Source: an uncultured Novosphingobium sp.
Lineage (GTDB): Bacteria; Pseudomonadota; Alphaproteobacteria; Sphingomonadales; Sphingomonadaceae
DNA length: 11,977 nt
Reading direction: 5' to 3'
Assembly: GCA_946886075.1 (NCBI GenBank)
Contig: CAMPHR010000061.1
Coordinates: forward strand, 1-11,977
Shown: positions 1 through 9,890 of the stretch, piece after piece
Layout: every line of letters starts with the position of its first letter
Position numbering within the stretch: position 1 is the stretch's first letter
Program-made: the position numbers and the translations under genes
The notes under the pieces: model-generated
What the model was told of the DNA's origin: nothing
Databases searched by the model: none
Seen by the model: the letters and a program-made list of their open reading frames with translations, nothing else

Positions 1-55
1 CAGGCGGGTCACTTCTCGGTGGAAACCCCGGGTCAACTCTCAGCGGCAATCAACA
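1..55 (-). mobile_element. Probable terminus of an IS21-type insertion sequence (rest lies outside the window)
   Basis: Read on the minus strand, homology to the truncated hydrolase gene stops after position 56 and sequence beginning TGTTGATTGCCGC takes over. Two related 14-base units follow, GAGAGTTGACCCGG and GAGAAGTGACCCGC, about 20 bases apart. A TG dinucleotide at the tip and several short repeated units inside each end are typical of IS21-family elements, whose ends are bound by the IstA transposase. No transposase is visible because the element continues past the left edge. The family call is from recalled pattern, not a database match. Confidence 0.5.
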
Positions 56-229
56 CTGCTGCGTCTCGTAGGACAGGCCGACGAAGTCGCGGGGCACCAG
101 AGGCCCTTGCGCCGATCCATTGAGCGAGAGCGACAGGGTCGCCGGGGTCTCCGCGGCGCGCGCCGGGACGATCAGTGCCCCGGCCGCCGTCAATATTCCC
201 GCGTTCAGAAAATTGCGGCGATCCATCAT
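50..229 (-). pseudogene. 5' remnant of a Tat-exported glycoside hydrolase-like gene, cut by an insertion
   Basis: The remnant starts at ATG 229, with AGGAG 8 bases upstream; a second ATG follows directly. It encodes 59 codons before a TGA at 52-50. Residues 1-25 form a twin-arginine signal (MDRRNFL, then a hydrophobic run to PARA), so the protein was meant for folded export to the periplasm. The mature start contains PRDFVGLSYETQQ, which resembles the N-terminus of clan A sugar hydrolases such as GH79/GH39-like enzymes (family memory only). The last codon of likely native origin is CAG 58-56. The following Cys codon and stop belong to the inserted sequence. No catalytic part remains, so the fragment cannot be active. 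It lies 265 bases downstream of the intact GH39 gene on the same strand, and the two probably served the same substrate. Confidence 0.65.
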
Positions 230-494
230 TGCTCGAACTCCTAATTCAAATATGTCAGGCCGCCGAAAGTTTGGCTGACATCAAGATGCGGGTAGGATAG
301 TGTTAGCGCCTCCGAAAAAGCGGGCTACGCTACGATCTTCCTTTTCGACCAAGCGCCCATTCAATTCACTGGCTCACTAAACAAGGAGGTGTCCGTCATA
401 GCGCACGCACCCTTGTCTTACCGTCGTCAGGTGCGACTTTCGCCGGCAGGTAGCGTCGCCGCATTTTTGGCGGAGATCACGACGCCCCCAATCT

Positions 495-2009
495 TCACAC
501 GGATTCGATCAGCACTACGCCTTCGGCGGGAAGATCAAGCGTCAACTGCCCGCGACTGTCGAGAGTCTTCGTCTCAGGCGCTGCGATCTCGGCGGCCTTG
601 CGGATCGTGTCCAGCTGGTTACGCGTCGGATATTGCGGTGATCCGAGTGCCCGCCAAGCGGGGTAAGGTGATCCGCGCTCCTGATCGACATAGCTCAGTT
701 GCACGCGGTCCCCAGCACCTGCTCCTTTCATCCGGACCGTCAGGGTCTTGCGCTCGCCAAATACCTTCCGCTCCCTGCTTGCGCCTGGAATACCGGGGGC
801 CTGCTGCACATCTGCAAGGTTCCAGACCAGCGCCGCGAAGCGCCCGTCTGCCTTGCGCGAGGCCAATACCGACCCCTCGGCAGCCAACCTGCGATGACCT
901 AGCCGGTGCAGCAGCTTGTAGGTGTTGAACTCCGGTTTTGCGACGCTGCCGCGCGCTAACATTCCCCAGCCATTCTGGCCTTCCTTGAAGACCCAGTTGG
1001 CGACCATATTCTCCTCATATTCACTGCTGATCTGCCACTGACACATGGCATGACAATGAGGCAGGCTGTTCGTGATGGCGTGTGCGATCATCGCCGGGCT
1101 ATCGGCGCTCCATTCATTCAGCCATAGCTCCGCACCTCTGTACCGGGTGGCGTCGATCTGACGGCGGGCCAGGGCTATGCCGGCTGGCACCACGTCATAC
1201 TGCTTATATTTATCGGCGGCACCGAAGATGGCAGCCTGATCATCGCCGGGATAAATATGAGTGGATACGAAATCCACAGGAGCGATGTTCATTTCGCAGA
1301 AGTTCAGGAACTTTGGAATCCATTGCACGGCCGATGTTGCCGGGCCACCGGTCCTTAACGCAGGATCAACTGCCTTCACCGCCTTCGCTCCCGCCGCGTA
1401 AAGCGCGAAATATTCTTCCTGCGTGCCGGTCCAGAACCAGGACTTGAGGTTAGGTTCGTTCCACACCTCGAAATACCATTGCCGCACCTCAGCCCTGCCG
1501 TAGCGCTGCACAAGATGGCGGACGAACTTCTCGACGAGTTCCCCCCATTTTTCAAATGAGGTAGGCGGCGTCACATTGGCACGATAAAAGCCGAATTCCT
1601 TGGTTCCGCTCGCCAATCCGCGCGGCATAAAGCTCAGCTCCACAAATGGCTGGATGCCTCTTTCCAGAATCCCGTCGTAGACAGCGTTTACATTTTGAAA
1701 ATTGCCAGTCGCGCCAACGCCAAGTTCGTCGTTGAATATGCCGTGAAATCGTATGCGCTCCAACCCCGCTTCATTCTTGAAACGCTCCAGATCCTTGCGC
1801 CATGGCTCGCGCAAGGTAATCGCCGCGCGGTCTGAGCCCATGCAGCGGGACCAGATATGATCCAGCGCGCCAGTCTCCTTCCGCAGGTTTATCTCGACGA
1901 TGTCTGTCCTCGCCTTTGCCCGCGCCGCAATCGGGGAGGCTGCGGCAGCGAGAGTGAGCGCGCCCCCAGCGACTGCGAATTCGCGACGCGTCCACTCGGA
2001 TTTTATCAC
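495..2009 (-). CDS. Tat-exported GH39-family glycosidase (beta-xylosidase-like)
   Basis: This 504-residue protein is close to the usual ~500 aa of GH39 beta-xylosidases. GTG 2009 is chosen as start because GGGAG lies 7 bases upstream and a twin-arginine signal (TRREF followed by an Ala-rich hydrophobic run, residues 7-31) comes directly after it; the frame stays open to 2327, but that extension has no signal or family character. The catalytic barrel spans roughly residues 40-370. Glu185 in EVWNEPN is the expected acid/base and Glu299 in LWLNEWS the expected nucleophile, both in the GH39 arrangement. Residues ~370-504 look like the C-terminal beta-sandwich. The family cleaves beta-xylosides and related glycosides by a retaining mechanism; the actual sugar and aglycone here are unknown. 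Export suggests a periplasmic place of action. It is separated from the redox operon by 607 bases, so it probably has its own promoter. Confidence 0.85.
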   Translation of the reverse strand: MIKSEWTRREFAVAGGALTLAAAASPIAARAKARTDIVEINLRKETGALDHIWSRCMGSDRAAITLREPWRKDLERFKNEAGLERIRFHGIFNDELGVGATGNFQNVNAVYDGILERGIQPFVELSFMPRGLASGTKEFGFYRANVTPPTSFEKWGELVEKFVRHLVQRYGRAEVRQWYFEVWNEPNLKSWFWTGTQEEYFALYAAGAKAVKAVDPALRTGGPATSAVQWIPKFLNFCEMNIAPVDFVSTHIYPGDDQAAIFGAADKYKQYDVVPAGIALARRQIDATRYRGAELWLNEWSADSPAMIAHAITNSLPHCHAMCQWQISSEYEENMVANWVFKEGQNGWGMLARGSVAKPEFNTYKLLHRLGHRRLAAEGSVLASRKADGRFAALVWNLADVQQAPGIPGASRERKVFGERKTLTVRMKGAGAGDRVQLSYVDQERGSPYPAWRALGSPQYPTRNQLDTIRKAAEIAAPETKTLDSRGQLTLDLPAEGVVLIESV

Positions 2010-2616
2010 TGTCCCTCTCCCGTTGCGCTGTTCTGATCCACGACTTATCCACGCCGCTAGATTAATGCAACTTAATCGTATACTTTGTGCGCAGGTGCTG
2101 GCGATGCTCATATTGCGCTTCAAAGTCGTAGAGGATGTCGTTTCGTGGCATTTGGAAAACGGAATAGGGGCGTGCGAGCCGGGTTGAAGAGTGCGATCAC
2201 GAGCCTGTTCGCTTTGGCGCCGGGCATGTCGATGTCCGCAGAAGCTGTCGTCGGCTTCCGCATGAAGACGCACGCCAATCCCGTCGATCTGCCGTGCCGC
2301 TATCAGGCAACGATCAAAATTCGACAATGTCGCGAAGTCGCGGATCTGACGATAGTGACCGCTTATCTATGCACAGCAGTATCGCACCGTGCGGGACGCT
2401 GTGCGGGTACGAGTTAAATACCACCAACTTTCGCGTGATCGGAACTGCTCTCGTCTCTCATTCCAGGACCAAGCGCAGGTGCGATTGGAAGTGCCCAGCA
2501 ACAACATGAGAGGGTGGACGCACTATACTTCTTTAAAGGATCGTGGATGACCAGTCGCCAGAAGAAATATAATCTGAAATATATACACAGCTCGGGCGTG
2601 CGCGTGGAGGCGGACG
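2010..2616. other. 607-base stretch without a recognisable gene
   Basis: The stretch lies between the start of the GH39 gene and the stop of the nitronate monooxygenase gene. Open frames exist on both strands, but none has a convincing ribosome binding site, family motif or sensible composition. It should carry the GH39 promoter. The visible elements are the palindrome at 2060-2077 and an AT-rich patch near 2520-2590. No clear terminator with a T-tract follows the monooxygenase gene; only a 5-bp stem (TCAGC/GCTGA) at 2617-2629 overlaps its stop codon. Confidence 0.6.
2060..2077. promoter_or_regulatory. 18-bp palindrome, candidate operator of the GH39 gene
   Basis: GATTAA-TGCAAC-TTAATC is a perfect 6-bp inverted repeat with a 6-base spacer, 51 bases upstream of the GTG start of the glycosidase. 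This is where a repressor or activator of the gene would be expected. No regulator next to this gene is visible, so the binding protein is unknown. Confidence 0.35.
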
Positions 2617-4826
<2,210 letters not shown>

Positions 4827-4871
4827 ATCATGGCGATCCCTCGATGAATGTATAGCGAGAAGTCGAACGTG

Positions 4872-4894
4872 CCCGCCGGACGGAGCCCGGCGGG
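4872..4894 (-). terminator. Strong GC hairpin between ADH and MFS genes (attenuator or processing site)
   Basis: CCCGCCGG and CCGGCGGG form a perfect 8-bp stem around the 7-base loop ACGGAGC, in the 97-base gap after the ADH stop. Neither side has a run of T residues, so a standard intrinsic terminator is not well supported. It could reduce read-through into the transporter gene or protect the upstream CAR-ADH message from 3' decay. Confidence 0.45.
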
Positions 4895-4923
4895 TGACAC
4901 GCTATCGACGGCCGCGTCCTCCG

Positions 4924-5994
4924 TTATGATTTCCGCAGCGACGCGTTATCGATGACGAAGCGGTAGTGGACGTCGCCCTTGAGCATGCGTTCATAAGCGG
5001 CGTTGATGTCCTGGATGTCGATCATCTCGACATCGCAGCTGATGCCATTGGCGGCGCAGAAGTCGAGCATCTCTTGGGTTTCGGCGATGCCGCCGACATT
5101 GGAGCTGGCGACCGATTTGCGGCCCATCATCAGCGGCACGTTGTGGAGCGGCGGATCGATCGCGCCGAGCAATCCCAGCAGGATGAGCGTACCGTTCCAC
5201 GCCAGAGTGGCGACATAGGGATTGACGTCATGCGCGTTGGGAACAGTGTCGAGGATATAGTCGAAGCTGTTGGCCGCTGCCGCCATCTGCGCCTCGTCGG
5301 TGGAGAGCACGACATGGTCAGCGCCCAGGCGCCGCGCTTCCTGCTCCTTGTCTGGGCTGCGGGTGAACAGGGTCACCTCCGCGCCCATCGCCTTGGCGAA
5401 CTTGAGCCCCATATGGCCGAGGCCGCCCAGGCCCACCACCGCCACCTTGTGCCCCGGGCCGACCTTCCAGTGACGCAGCGGCGAGTAGGTGGTGATGCCC
5501 GCGCACAGCAGTGGCGCTGCGGATTTGGCGTCCATTCCCTCGGGGATGCGCACCGTGAACTTGTCCGAAACGACGATATTTTCCGAATAGCCGCCATGGG
5601 AGGGCATGCCGTCATGCCGGTCCATGAACCCGTAGGTCGGCGTTGCATATTCGACGCAATAGGGCTCTTCGCCCGCGTGGCATGGCTTGCACTTCTGGCA
5701 GGAGTCCACATAGCAGCCGACCCCGACCATGTCGCCGGGCTGGAACTTGCTGACCTCGCTTCCCACGGAGGTCACCCGGCCGACGATCTCATGGCCGGGA
5801 ACGGTCGGATAGCTGGTGTAGCCGGAATGGTTGCGGGCGTGGTGGAGATCGGAATGGCAGACGCCGCAATAGAGGATGTCGATCGCCACGTCGTCGGCTC
5901 GCAGGTCCCGGCGGGTGAAGGAGAAGGGCTCCAGATCGGTGTCCGCGCTCTGTGCTGCATAGGCTTTGGTCAGGTTGGTCATGACTTTGTTCAT
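4924..5994 (-). CDS. Zinc-dependent, probably NADP-linked aldehyde reductase/alcohol dehydrogenase (YahK/CAD type)
   Basis: This 356-residue medium-chain dehydrogenase has the length and motifs of the YahK/cinnamyl-alcohol dehydrogenase group, which reduces aromatic and aliphatic aldehydes in the cytoplasm. The catalytic zinc ligands are Cys43 (in CGVCHSD), His68 (GHE) and Cys164. The four structural-zinc cysteines are 99, 102, 105 and 113. The Rossmann motif GLGGLGHMG spans 188-196, and TRS after the second strand (211-213) fits NADP(H) preference. The start ATG 5994 overlaps the CAR stop by ATGA and has AGGG upstream; a second ATG four codons in is possible. Direct coupling to CAR indicates that it reduces the aldehyde CAR releases, giving an alcohol and avoiding a toxic intermediate. 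Pathway role is inferred from context; family assignment is firm. Confidence 0.9.
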   Translation of the reverse strand: MNKVMTNLTKAYAAQSADTDLEPFSFTRRDLRADDVAIDILYCGVCHSDLHHARNHSGYTSYPTVPGHEIVGRVTSVGSEVSKFQPGDMVGVGCYVDSCQKCKPCHAGEEPYCVEYATPTYGFMDRHDGMPSHGGYSENIVVSDKFTVRIPEGMDAKSAAPLLCAGITTYSPLRHWKVGPGHKVAVVGLGGLGHMGLKFAKAMGAEVTLFTRSPDKEQEARRLGADHVVLSTDEAQMAAAANSFDYILDTVPNAHDVNPYVATLAWNGTLILLGLLGAIDPPLHNVPLMMGRKSVASSNVGGIAETQEMLDFCAANGISCDVEMIDIQDINAAYERMLKGDVHYRFVIDNASLRKS

Positions 5995-8900
5995 TTTCCC
6001 TGGATGAGGCCAAGCCGTGAAAGGTCAGCCAGATATTTGACGATGAGTTCGCGCGACAGGTGCGGCACATCCTTTGCCGTGCCCACCTCTTGCGCGATGA
6101 CGTCGGCACGGAAGCGCGCCGAAGGAACCGACGTCCCGAACTCGCCGGGCATCTGATATTGCAGCTGGTGCAGCAGCGGCAGGGAGCTTTGCTGCCTTAT
6201 GCCGTCGGGCAGCGCGCGCAGCGCCGTGCCGAACCGGTCCAGCCAGTCGGCATAGTCCTCTATCCGCTGCACCGGATATCCCGCCGCGTCGATCCAGTCG
6301 ACGAAGCTGTCGAGCGAGATGCCGTCATCATGGGAGTTGATGACATGATAGGTGCGGTATCCGCTCGTCGCCTTCGCGCCCAGGCCAGCGATGGCCTCAG
6401 CCGTGAAGTCCACCGGAAGTCCTGGATAATGGGGCTTTGCCGTACCGCTGTAGAAGGATCGCGGCGCCAAGCCCGTCGCCACGATGCTCATGATGAGGCG
6501 GGTGAACATGTCGGGGACATTGAGCTGCCCCTCGTAGCGGCTGTGCGCCAGGATCATGTCGGAGCGGAAGGTCGCGACCGGCAGGCCAAAGCGGTCATGG
6601 GCATCGCGCAACAGCACCTCGGCCGCCCATTTGCTGTTGGCATAGCCATCAGCATAGCCTTCGCTCGACAGCAGGCGAACCGGGGATGTCGTGCGGACAT
6701 CGGCATCCTCGTCGATCATCGCGCCCTCCGGCGTATGCGCCGCTGCGACGGTCGAGACATTGTTGATAGGCTTTAGCCGGTGCGTGATCGCAAGGCGGAT
6801 AACCTCGGCGGTGCCGACCACATTGGGGCCGAACAGCTGCTGATAAGGCAGGACATGGTTCACCAGCGCGGCCGGATGGACGATCAGGTCGACGCTTTGC
6901 GCCAGCCTTTCCCAATCGGCGTCGGCAAGGCCAAGCTGCGGTTCACCCAGGTCGCCTGCCAGAACTTCCAGATGATCCTTGGCAAGCTGGTCAAAGCGGC
7001 TTTTGAGTTGCGGATCGCTGTTGAACACCGCGGCGATGCGTTGGCGTGCAGCCTCCCCATCCTGGCCACGGGCAATGCACAGCAGCTTGCCACCCACCGC
7101 TGCCATGCGCTCAAGCCATTCCAGGCAGAGGAACCGCCCCAGATAGCCGTTCGCGCCGGTGAGGAACACTGTTCGGACCTCACTCTCAGGCGGCAGGGCG
7201 TCCCGCGCCGCATCCAGCACGGCGCCGTCGATGAAGCGATCCACGGTCAGGTCGCTTGCGCGGATCTGCTTGGCCCCTGCCCCATGCACCGAAGCGAAGG
7301 TCGGCCCCTTGGCACCGCCGCTTCGCCCCCGTTCGATGAACTGGGCGACGTCCTGCATGCTTCCGGCAGGACTGTTGATGACCGAGACTGGCACGTCGAT
7401 GCCATAAACGTCCTCGAGCAGCAATGAGCAGGATACGGCCGAAAGGGAGTCGCCGCCCAGATCGGAGAAGCTCATACGCTTCGACAGGTCGATATCCTCA
7501 AGCCCCAGTGTCGCCTTGACCGCGCGGGCGACCGTTTCCAGCACGGGCAGCGTCTTGCCTTCACGGCGCAGCGCCTCAAGCTCATCCTGCTGGCTTGCCG
7601 CGATCCGGTCGTAAACCGCTTCCAGCGCGGCGGTGTAGCGTTCCTTGAACTTGGGTCGCTGATATTTGCCGATGCCCGCCAGCAGGCCATTCTCGGCGCT
7701 GAAGGGCTCATGCTCGACGATGAAGTCGCGCGGCACTTCATAAGGTTGCAACTGTTCTGTGCGCGCGATGTTCTGGATCGCTTCGCGCAGGGCATCCTTT
7801 ATCGCGGCCGGGTCATCGGCGATCCCCATCTGCTGGAGCGTCGCCACATTGGGCACGAACACGCCGACCAGGAAGGCGCGCTCGCTGGTTCCGTAGAGAT
7901 AAACCTGCTTGATCAGCGGATCGCCATTGGTGAAAATCGCCTCCAGCCGGGCGATCGCAACGAACTCGCCTTGGGCGAGCTTGAGCACATTGTTGCGGCG
8001 ATCGACATAGACCAGGTGGTCCGGCGCGATTTCCTGCATGATGTCGCCGGTCTTGTAATAGCCTTCCTCGTCGAACACCGCGGCGGTGGCATCGGGGCGC
8101 TTGTAATAGCCCAGCATGATGCTGGACGTCTTGATGCGCAGTTCGCCGCGCGGATAGGGCTTGTCGGTCCTGAAGTAGCCAAGCTCAGGCACGTCATCGA
8201 GCTTATAGTCAAGGACCGGCGGGCGCTGGATGCGGTTGTCGGCCAGGACGGCGGCAACTTCGGTCGCGCCATAATTATTGCCCAGCTTATAGCCCAGGCA
8301 TTCTTCCATGAACTGCAACACTTCAGGGGCAAGCGGGGCCGAGGCGAAGGACGCGACCAGCAACCGCCCGCCCAGGACCACGTCGCGCGTCTCGCGCAGC
8401 AGTTCGGCCTTGACCGCATCCATGTCCGCGCCGGGCACGGAGCGCCGTTCCAGCGCGACCTGATAATGCTGGTAAATCATCTCGCACACGCGCGGCACCA
8501 GCATCATGTAGGTTGGGCGGCAGATGCGCAGGTCGTCGAACAGTTCCGACAGGTCCTTCTTGCCCGTGAAATAGCCGATCCCGCCAAGGCCCAGCAGCGA
8601 GAAGACGATGCTGCGCCCGGACGTGTGGTTCATGGGCATGTAGATGAGGTTGATCATCGGCATGGGCGAATCCACCAGCCACAGCTGCTTGATCATCCGC
8701 TCCGGCAGCATCGCGCCCTTGGGCAGGCCAGTGCTTCCCGAGGTATAGTAGATGGTGCTCAGCCGCTCTCCGTCCGCCTTGTCGAACAGCGTCGCGGGCG
8801 GCAGGGCACTACCCTTTGCCAAGGCCTCGTCCAGCGTGACCAGCAGATGCGTGAGCCCCGCCTCGGCAAGCTTCGCCTGGGCCGCTTCGAACCGCTCGCG

Positions 8901-9542
8901 CTCGTCATCGACCTCCGGATGATAATCGAACAGCAGCAGCCCGCGCGGGCGATGGCCCTGGATGACCAGTTCGGCCGCGGTCTCGATATATTCCAGGCTG
9001 ACCGCCAGCCAGCTTGGCGCGACCTCGTTGAAGATGGACAGGGACTGCTGAAGCGCCGCATTAGCCTGAAGCGGAACCGCCACCGCGCCGTTGTGGATCC
9101 CGGCAAGATCGACCGTCGCGAAATCCACGCTGCCAAAGGCGAGCAGGCAGATGAATTCGTCCGCCAGCAGCGCTTTGTCGGCATCATTGTGCCAGAAGGC
9201 CGCAAGCTGACGTGCCCGCTTCCACAGCCTGCCATAGCTGGTCATCTCGAAATGCTTCTGAATTTCCCGCGTGGTGCGACCGGTCGTGGGATCGATCCTC
9301 AGTTCCACTGCCCGTTCGGCCAGCGCGGGCCGGTCGGCATAGCTTTTCATGCAGGTCGCGACGATTTGAGCGAGACCAAGGCCGTGGACACGCTTGGCGG
9401 TGTTGATCGCGGGGTCAGGCACCGCTGATGCAACTTGTGGATCGGTATCAATCAAGAACTTCAGTCGGGCTGCTATGCCTTCGGCATAGTCATCCATGGA
9501 CATCGTATATTGTGAGCGATCCAGCTTGCCCTGAATACCCAT
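5991..9542 (-). CDS. car: Carboxylic acid reductase (ATP- and NADPH-dependent)
   Basis: This 1183-residue enzyme, the usual CAR length, reduces carboxylic acids to aldehydes: the acid is adenylated with ATP, loaded as a thioester on a phosphopantetheine arm, then reduced by NADPH. The adenylation domain (~40-640) shows YYTSGSTGLPKG (P-loop, 265-276), His306, NNYGATE (422-428), YYKTGD (495-500) and Lys626. The carrier domain has LGGDS with the attachment Ser699. The reductase domain (~785-1183) has GANGYLG (796-802), Ser930, the Tyr967-x3-Lys971 pair, and Asp995 at the position that in characterised CARs limits reduction to two electrons. I prefer ATG 9542 over GTG 9548 because GAGAGGTGACT lies immediately before it. 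It heads the CAR-ADH-MFS-NMO operon. No phosphopantetheinyl transferase is nearby, so one must act in trans. The acid substrate is unknown. Confidence 0.93.
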   Translation of the reverse strand: MGIQGKLDRSQYTMSMDDYAEGIAARLKFLIDTDPQVASAVPDPAINTAKRVHGLGLAQIVATCMKSYADRPALAERAVELRIDPTTGRTTREIQKHFEMTSYGRLWKRARQLAAFWHNDADKALLADEFICLLAFGSVDFATVDLAGIHNGAVAVPLQANAALQQSLSIFNEVAPSWLAVSLEYIETAAELVIQGHRPRGLLLFDYHPEVDDERERFEAAQAKLAEAGLTHLLVTLDEALAKGSALPPATLFDKADGERLSTIYYTSGSTGLPKGAMLPERMIKQLWLVDSPMPMINLIYMPMNHTSGRSIVFSLLGLGGIGYFTGKKDLSELFDDLRICRPTYMMLVPRVCEMIYQHYQVALERRSVPGADMDAVKAELLRETRDVVLGGRLLVASFASAPLAPEVLQFMEECLGYKLGNNYGATEVAAVLADNRIQRPPVLDYKLDDVPELGYFRTDKPYPRGELRIKTSSIMLGYYKRPDATAAVFDEEGYYKTGDIMQEIAPDHLVYVDRRNNVLKLAQGEFVAIARLEAIFTNGDPLIKQVYLYGTSERAFLVGVFVPNVATLQQMGIADDPAAIKDALREAIQNIARTEQLQPYEVPRDFIVEHEPFSAENGLLAGIGKYQRPKFKERYTAALEAVYDRIAASQQDELEALRREGKTLPVLETVARAVKATLGLEDIDLSKRMSFSDLGGDSLSAVSCSLLLEDVYGIDVPVSVINSPAGSMQDVAQFIERGRSGGAKGPTFASVHGAGAKQIRASDLTVDRFIDGAVLDAARDALPPESEVRTVFLTGANGYLGRFLCLEWLERMAAVGGKLLCIARGQDGEAARQRIAAVFNSDPQLKSRFDQLAKDHLEVLAGDLGEPQLGLADADWERLAQSVDLIVHPAALVNHVLPYQQLFGPNVVGTAEVIRLAITHRLKPINNVSTVAAAHTPEGAMIDEDADVRTTSPVRLLSSEGYADGYANSKWAAEVLLRDAHDRFGLPVATFRSDMILAHSRYEGQLNVPDMFTRLIMSIVATGLAPRSFYSGTAKPHYPGLPVDFTAEAIAGLGAKATSGYRTYHVINSHDDGISLDSFVDWIDAAGYPVQRIEDYADWLDRFGTALRALPDGIRQQSSLPLLHQLQYQMPGEFGTSVPSARFRADVIAQEVGTAKDVPHLSRELIVKYLADLSRLGLIQGK

Positions 9543-9561
9543 AGTCACCTCTCAAAATCAT

Positions 9562-9576
9562 GTTATCCAGGACAAC
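9562..9576. promoter_or_regulatory. Operator-like 15-bp semi-palindrome, proximal copy
   Basis: GTTATCCAGGACAAC pairs at 6 of 7 symmetric positions around a central A, and ends 20 bases before the CAR ATG. A related copy lies 38 bp upstream (9600-9614). A TetR-type dimer binding here would block transcription elongation or initiation into CAR. The neighbouring regulator gene is the natural candidate, but no binding evidence exists. Confidence 0.45.
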
Positions 9577-9599
9577 TTAATTCAATCGTCTGGAATATT

Positions 9600-9614
9600 G
9601 TTATTCAGATCAAC
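9600..9614. promoter_or_regulatory. Operator-like 15-bp semi-palindrome, distal copy
   Basis: GTTATTCAGATCAAC matches the proximal copy at 12 of 15 positions in the same orientation and is itself symmetric at 5 of 7 pairs. The shared consensus is GTTATYCAGRWCAAC. Two copies in one leader are unlikely to be chance and suggest a paired regulator site. Confidence 0.42.
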
Positions 9615-9760
9615 TAACCCGGTATCTTCGTCACCTGTATGGTCGCAGGCGGATGATCCATAATCTCACTGTCCTCAGCATGCGCTAAACGCAAATGCCG
9701 CGTCTGTGCCACGCAACCATTTCGAAACCGGGCACGAACCCGCCGCCGGTCCATGGTCTG

Positions 9761-9789
9761 AATATTTGGCAATCACCAAGTTTTGTCAA
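9761..9789 (-). promoter_or_regulatory. Sigma70-like promoter for the CAR operon
   Basis: On the minus strand a perfect -35 TTGACA (9789-9784) is followed after exactly 17 bases by AATATT (9766-9761), which matches the -10 consensus at 4 of 6 positions. Initiation would occur near 9754, giving an untranslated leader of about 210 bases that contains both operator-like copies. A second promoter nearer the gene cannot be excluded. Confidence 0.5.
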
Positions 9790-9890
9790 TGAGTAATTTT
9801 TAGCGGCACGAATGTGGCGCGCGCTCAGCGACGCCCTTTTCTGAGGCGCCGTGAATGGACAGATTGTCGATATCGTTACCCGTGCGGGCC

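Larger units (their letters stand above)
9543..9890. other. 348-base intergenic control region between TetR and CAR genes
   Basis: The region is noncoding as far as I can see. It carries a sigma70-like promoter (9761-9789) and two related 15-bp semi-palindromes near the CAR start, both listed separately. A small inverted repeat, TGCG-CTAAA-CGCA, lies at 9681-9693. No terminator with a T-tract follows the TetR stop, so read-through from the regulator gene into CAR is possible. Confidence 0.5.

Noticed and set aside
383..928. Strong AAGGAGGTG on the plus strand followed by a 179-codon frame
   Set aside because: The possible GTG start overlaps the ribosome binding site itself, and most of the frame is antisense to the GH39 gene with no recognisable domain.
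2010..2327. In-frame upstream extension of the GH39 gene giving a 610-residue protein
   Set aside because: The extension has no family character and would bury the Tat signal inside the protein. GTG 2009 has a good ribosome binding site and places the twin-arginine motif at the N-terminus.
4966..6156. 396-codon plus-strand frame opposite ADH and the end of CAR
   Set aside because: It is antisense to two firmly identified genes and lacks any family motif.
7710..9428. 572-codon plus-strand open frame opposite CAR
   Set aside because: Its sequence is the antisense shadow of the CAR gene, a common effect of GC-rich codon use, with no domain of its own.
9614..9661. 15-codon leader peptide frame in the predicted CAR leader RNA
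   Set aside because: It has only a distant GAGG as ribosome binding site, no run of one amino acid as in attenuators, and no paired alternative hairpins.
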